In this document: in pieces, positions 5,515 to 6,595 of the stretch
How the letters are laid out: each line of letters begins with the position of its first letter
How positions within the stretch are numbered: the stretch's first letter is position 1
Source: an uncultured Chlorobiales bacterium
GTDB taxonomy: Bacteria > Bacteroidota > Chlorobiia > Chlorobiales > Chlorobiaceae
Assembly (NCBI GenBank): GCA_903901395.1
Contig: CAIUQW010000427.1
Span: 1-6,595, forward strand
DNA length: 6,595 nt
Direction: 5' to 3'
The notes under the pieces: generated by a model
What the model saw: only the letters and a program-made list of their open reading frames with translations
What the model was told of the DNA's origin: nothing
The model's database searches: none
Translations under genes and position numbers: made by a program

Positions 5515-6595
5515 ATGAAACATGTCATTGTCGTAGGCGGCGGCTTTGCCGGTCTGAATGTCGCGAAAAAGCTCGGTAACAAGGAAGGGGTAAGGGTAAC
5601 GCTGATTGACAAAAACAACTTCCATCTCTTTCAGCCGCTCCTCTATCAGGTGGCGATGGCCGCGCTCAATGCTGGCGATATTGCTTATCCTTTGCGCATG
5701 ATATTGTCGCGTTATCGCAACGTGACCGTCTTCAGAGGAGTCGTCAAGAATGTCGATCGCGAAAAGAGGACGGTTTATACCGATTTTGGAGAACTTCAGT
5801 ATGATTACCTCGTTCTGGCTTGTGGTACGAAGCATCACTACTTCGGCCATAACGAATGGGAAGAGTTCGCTCCTGGCCTGAAGCCCATAGGTCAGGCCGC
5901 TGAAATCCGCAAACGGATCATGGAGGCGTATGAAAATGCGGAAAGAACGCAGGATGTCGCCGAAAGGCGCAAGTTGCTGACTTTCGTAATTGTCGGTGGA
6001 GGGCCTACCGGAGTGGAGCTTGCCGGTTCCATCGGGGAAATGAGCCGCTACTATCTCTCCAAATATTACAAAAACATCGATCCAAAGCTCGCCCGTATTT
6101 TTATCGTCCATGCCTCCCCCCGGATTCTTCAGACCTTCTCTCCCGAACTGTCGAGCAAGGCCACCCGCGCGCTTGAAAAACTTGGCGTTCAGGTCTGGAC
6201 CTGCTCGGTGGTCAACCGGATTGATGCCGATGGCATACAGATTGGCAGTGAACGGATCGAGGCCGGAACCGTGCTGTGGGCTGCCGGAGTCAGAGCCACA
6301 AGCATCGGAAAAACCATCGGATTCGAAACTGACAAAACAGGCCGGATCATCGTCGGAGAATACCTCAGCGTGCCGGGTTATCCTGAAATTTTTGTCGGCG
6401 GAGACCAGGCTCATTTTGAACTTTCCGATGGTTCCACACATCCGGGGACTGCTTCGGTAGCACTGCAGGAAGGCCAGGCAATCGGTCAGAATATTTTGTG
6501 TGATGTCGAGGGAAAAGAAAGAACGCCGTTCAGATATCGGGACAAGGGGCAGATGGCGACCATCGGGAAAAATACCGCTGTCGCGGAGCGGGGGA
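5515..6595 (+). CDS. ndh: Type II NADH dehydrogenase (NDH-2), 3' end cut off
   Basis: The frame is open from the ATG at 5515 to the window edge: 360 codons plus one base, with no stop, so the C-terminus is missing (family length is about 400-450). It is a two-dinucleotide-binding flavoprotein. The FAD Rossmann motif VVGGGFAG is at residues 6-13, NNFHLFQPLLYQVAMAAL at about 34-51 and the NADH-binding motif VGGGPTGVELAG at 160-171. VLWAAGVRA is at 253-261, the second FAD motif GGDQA at 295-299, and ASVALQEGQ at 313-321 lies where the quinone-site AQxAxQ motif sits. The enzyme passes electrons from NADH to the membrane quinone pool (menaquinone in green sulfur bacteria) without pumping protons. 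I see no transmembrane segment in the part present. There is no Shine-Dalgarno sequence before the ATG. Sulfide:quinone reductase is a related alternative, but the NDH-2 motifs fit better. Confidence 0.93.
   Translation, partial: MKHVIVVGGGFAGLNVAKKLGNKEGVRVTLIDKNNFHLFQPLLYQVAMAALNAGDIAYPLRMILSRYRNVTVFRGVVKNVDREKRTVYTDFGELQYDYLVLACGTKHHYFGHNEWEEFAPGLKPIGQAAEIRKRIMEAYENAERTQDVAERRKLLTFVIVGGGPTGVELAGSIGEMSRYYLSKYYKNIDPKLARIFIVHASPRILQTFSPELSSKATRALEKLGVQVWTCSVVNRIDADGIQIGSERIEAGTVLWAAGVRATSIGKTIGFETDKTGRIIVGEYLSVPGYPEIFVGGDQAHFELSDGSTHPGTASVALQEGQAIGQNILCDVEGKERTPFRYRDKGQMATIGKNTAVAERG

Noticed and set aside
5425..6441. 338-codon open frame on the minus strand
   Set aside because: It lies antisense to the NDH-2 gene, whose plus-strand frame shows both FAD and NADH motifs in order. 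The minus product resembles no family I know.

Overview
The window is a compact stretch of bacterial chromosome with moderately GC-rich genes and AT-rich spacers. It most likely comes from a green sulfur bacterium of the Chlorobaculum/Chlorobium group. The main reason is the short-chain dehydrogenase at 3105-3839, which I recognise as the Chlorobium tepidum-type sepiapterin reductase. The mixture of genes with and without Shine-Dalgarno sequences fits but proves nothing. The species assignment is an inference from memory, not from a search.

Layout, left to right. A minus-strand PPC/DUF296 protein (61-504) comes first. About 700 bases without an intact gene follow, holding the decayed remains of an IS3-family transposase (roughly 640-950, perhaps with a 3' scrap near 1019-1120) and a strong hairpin at 1134-1161. 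A minus-strand block then reads, in transcription order, sepiapterin reductase (3839-3105), GatB/YqeY protein (2961-2503) and seryl-tRNA synthetase serS (2490-1207). yqeY and serS are 12 bases apart and almost certainly form an operon. The reductase is 143 bases upstream of yqeY. Divergent from the reductase is a plus-strand cold-shock protein (3992-4258) with its own Shine-Dalgarno sequence, a candidate promoter and a hairpin terminator. Next is minus-strand radC (4388-5056). After a roughly 460-base AT-rich spacer comes a plus-strand type II NADH dehydrogenase (5515 to the window end), which runs off the right edge.

The genes are mostly housekeeping (translation, stress and RNA chaperone, a RadC-type protein, NADH/quinone redox) plus one specialised pteridine-pathway enzyme. 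There is no obvious multi-gene accessory system.

The most unusual signal is non-coding. Three short tandem arrays with an exact 9-base period and a shared GTCC core (GGAC in the sense of the genes) lie at 19-45, 1174-1200 and 3044-3083. Each begins 6-21 bases beyond the stop codon of a minus-strand gene. The other five bases of the unit differ between arrays but are similar within an array. This looks like a dispersed 3'-flanking repeat family, possibly a terminator, RNA-binding or DNA-binding array.
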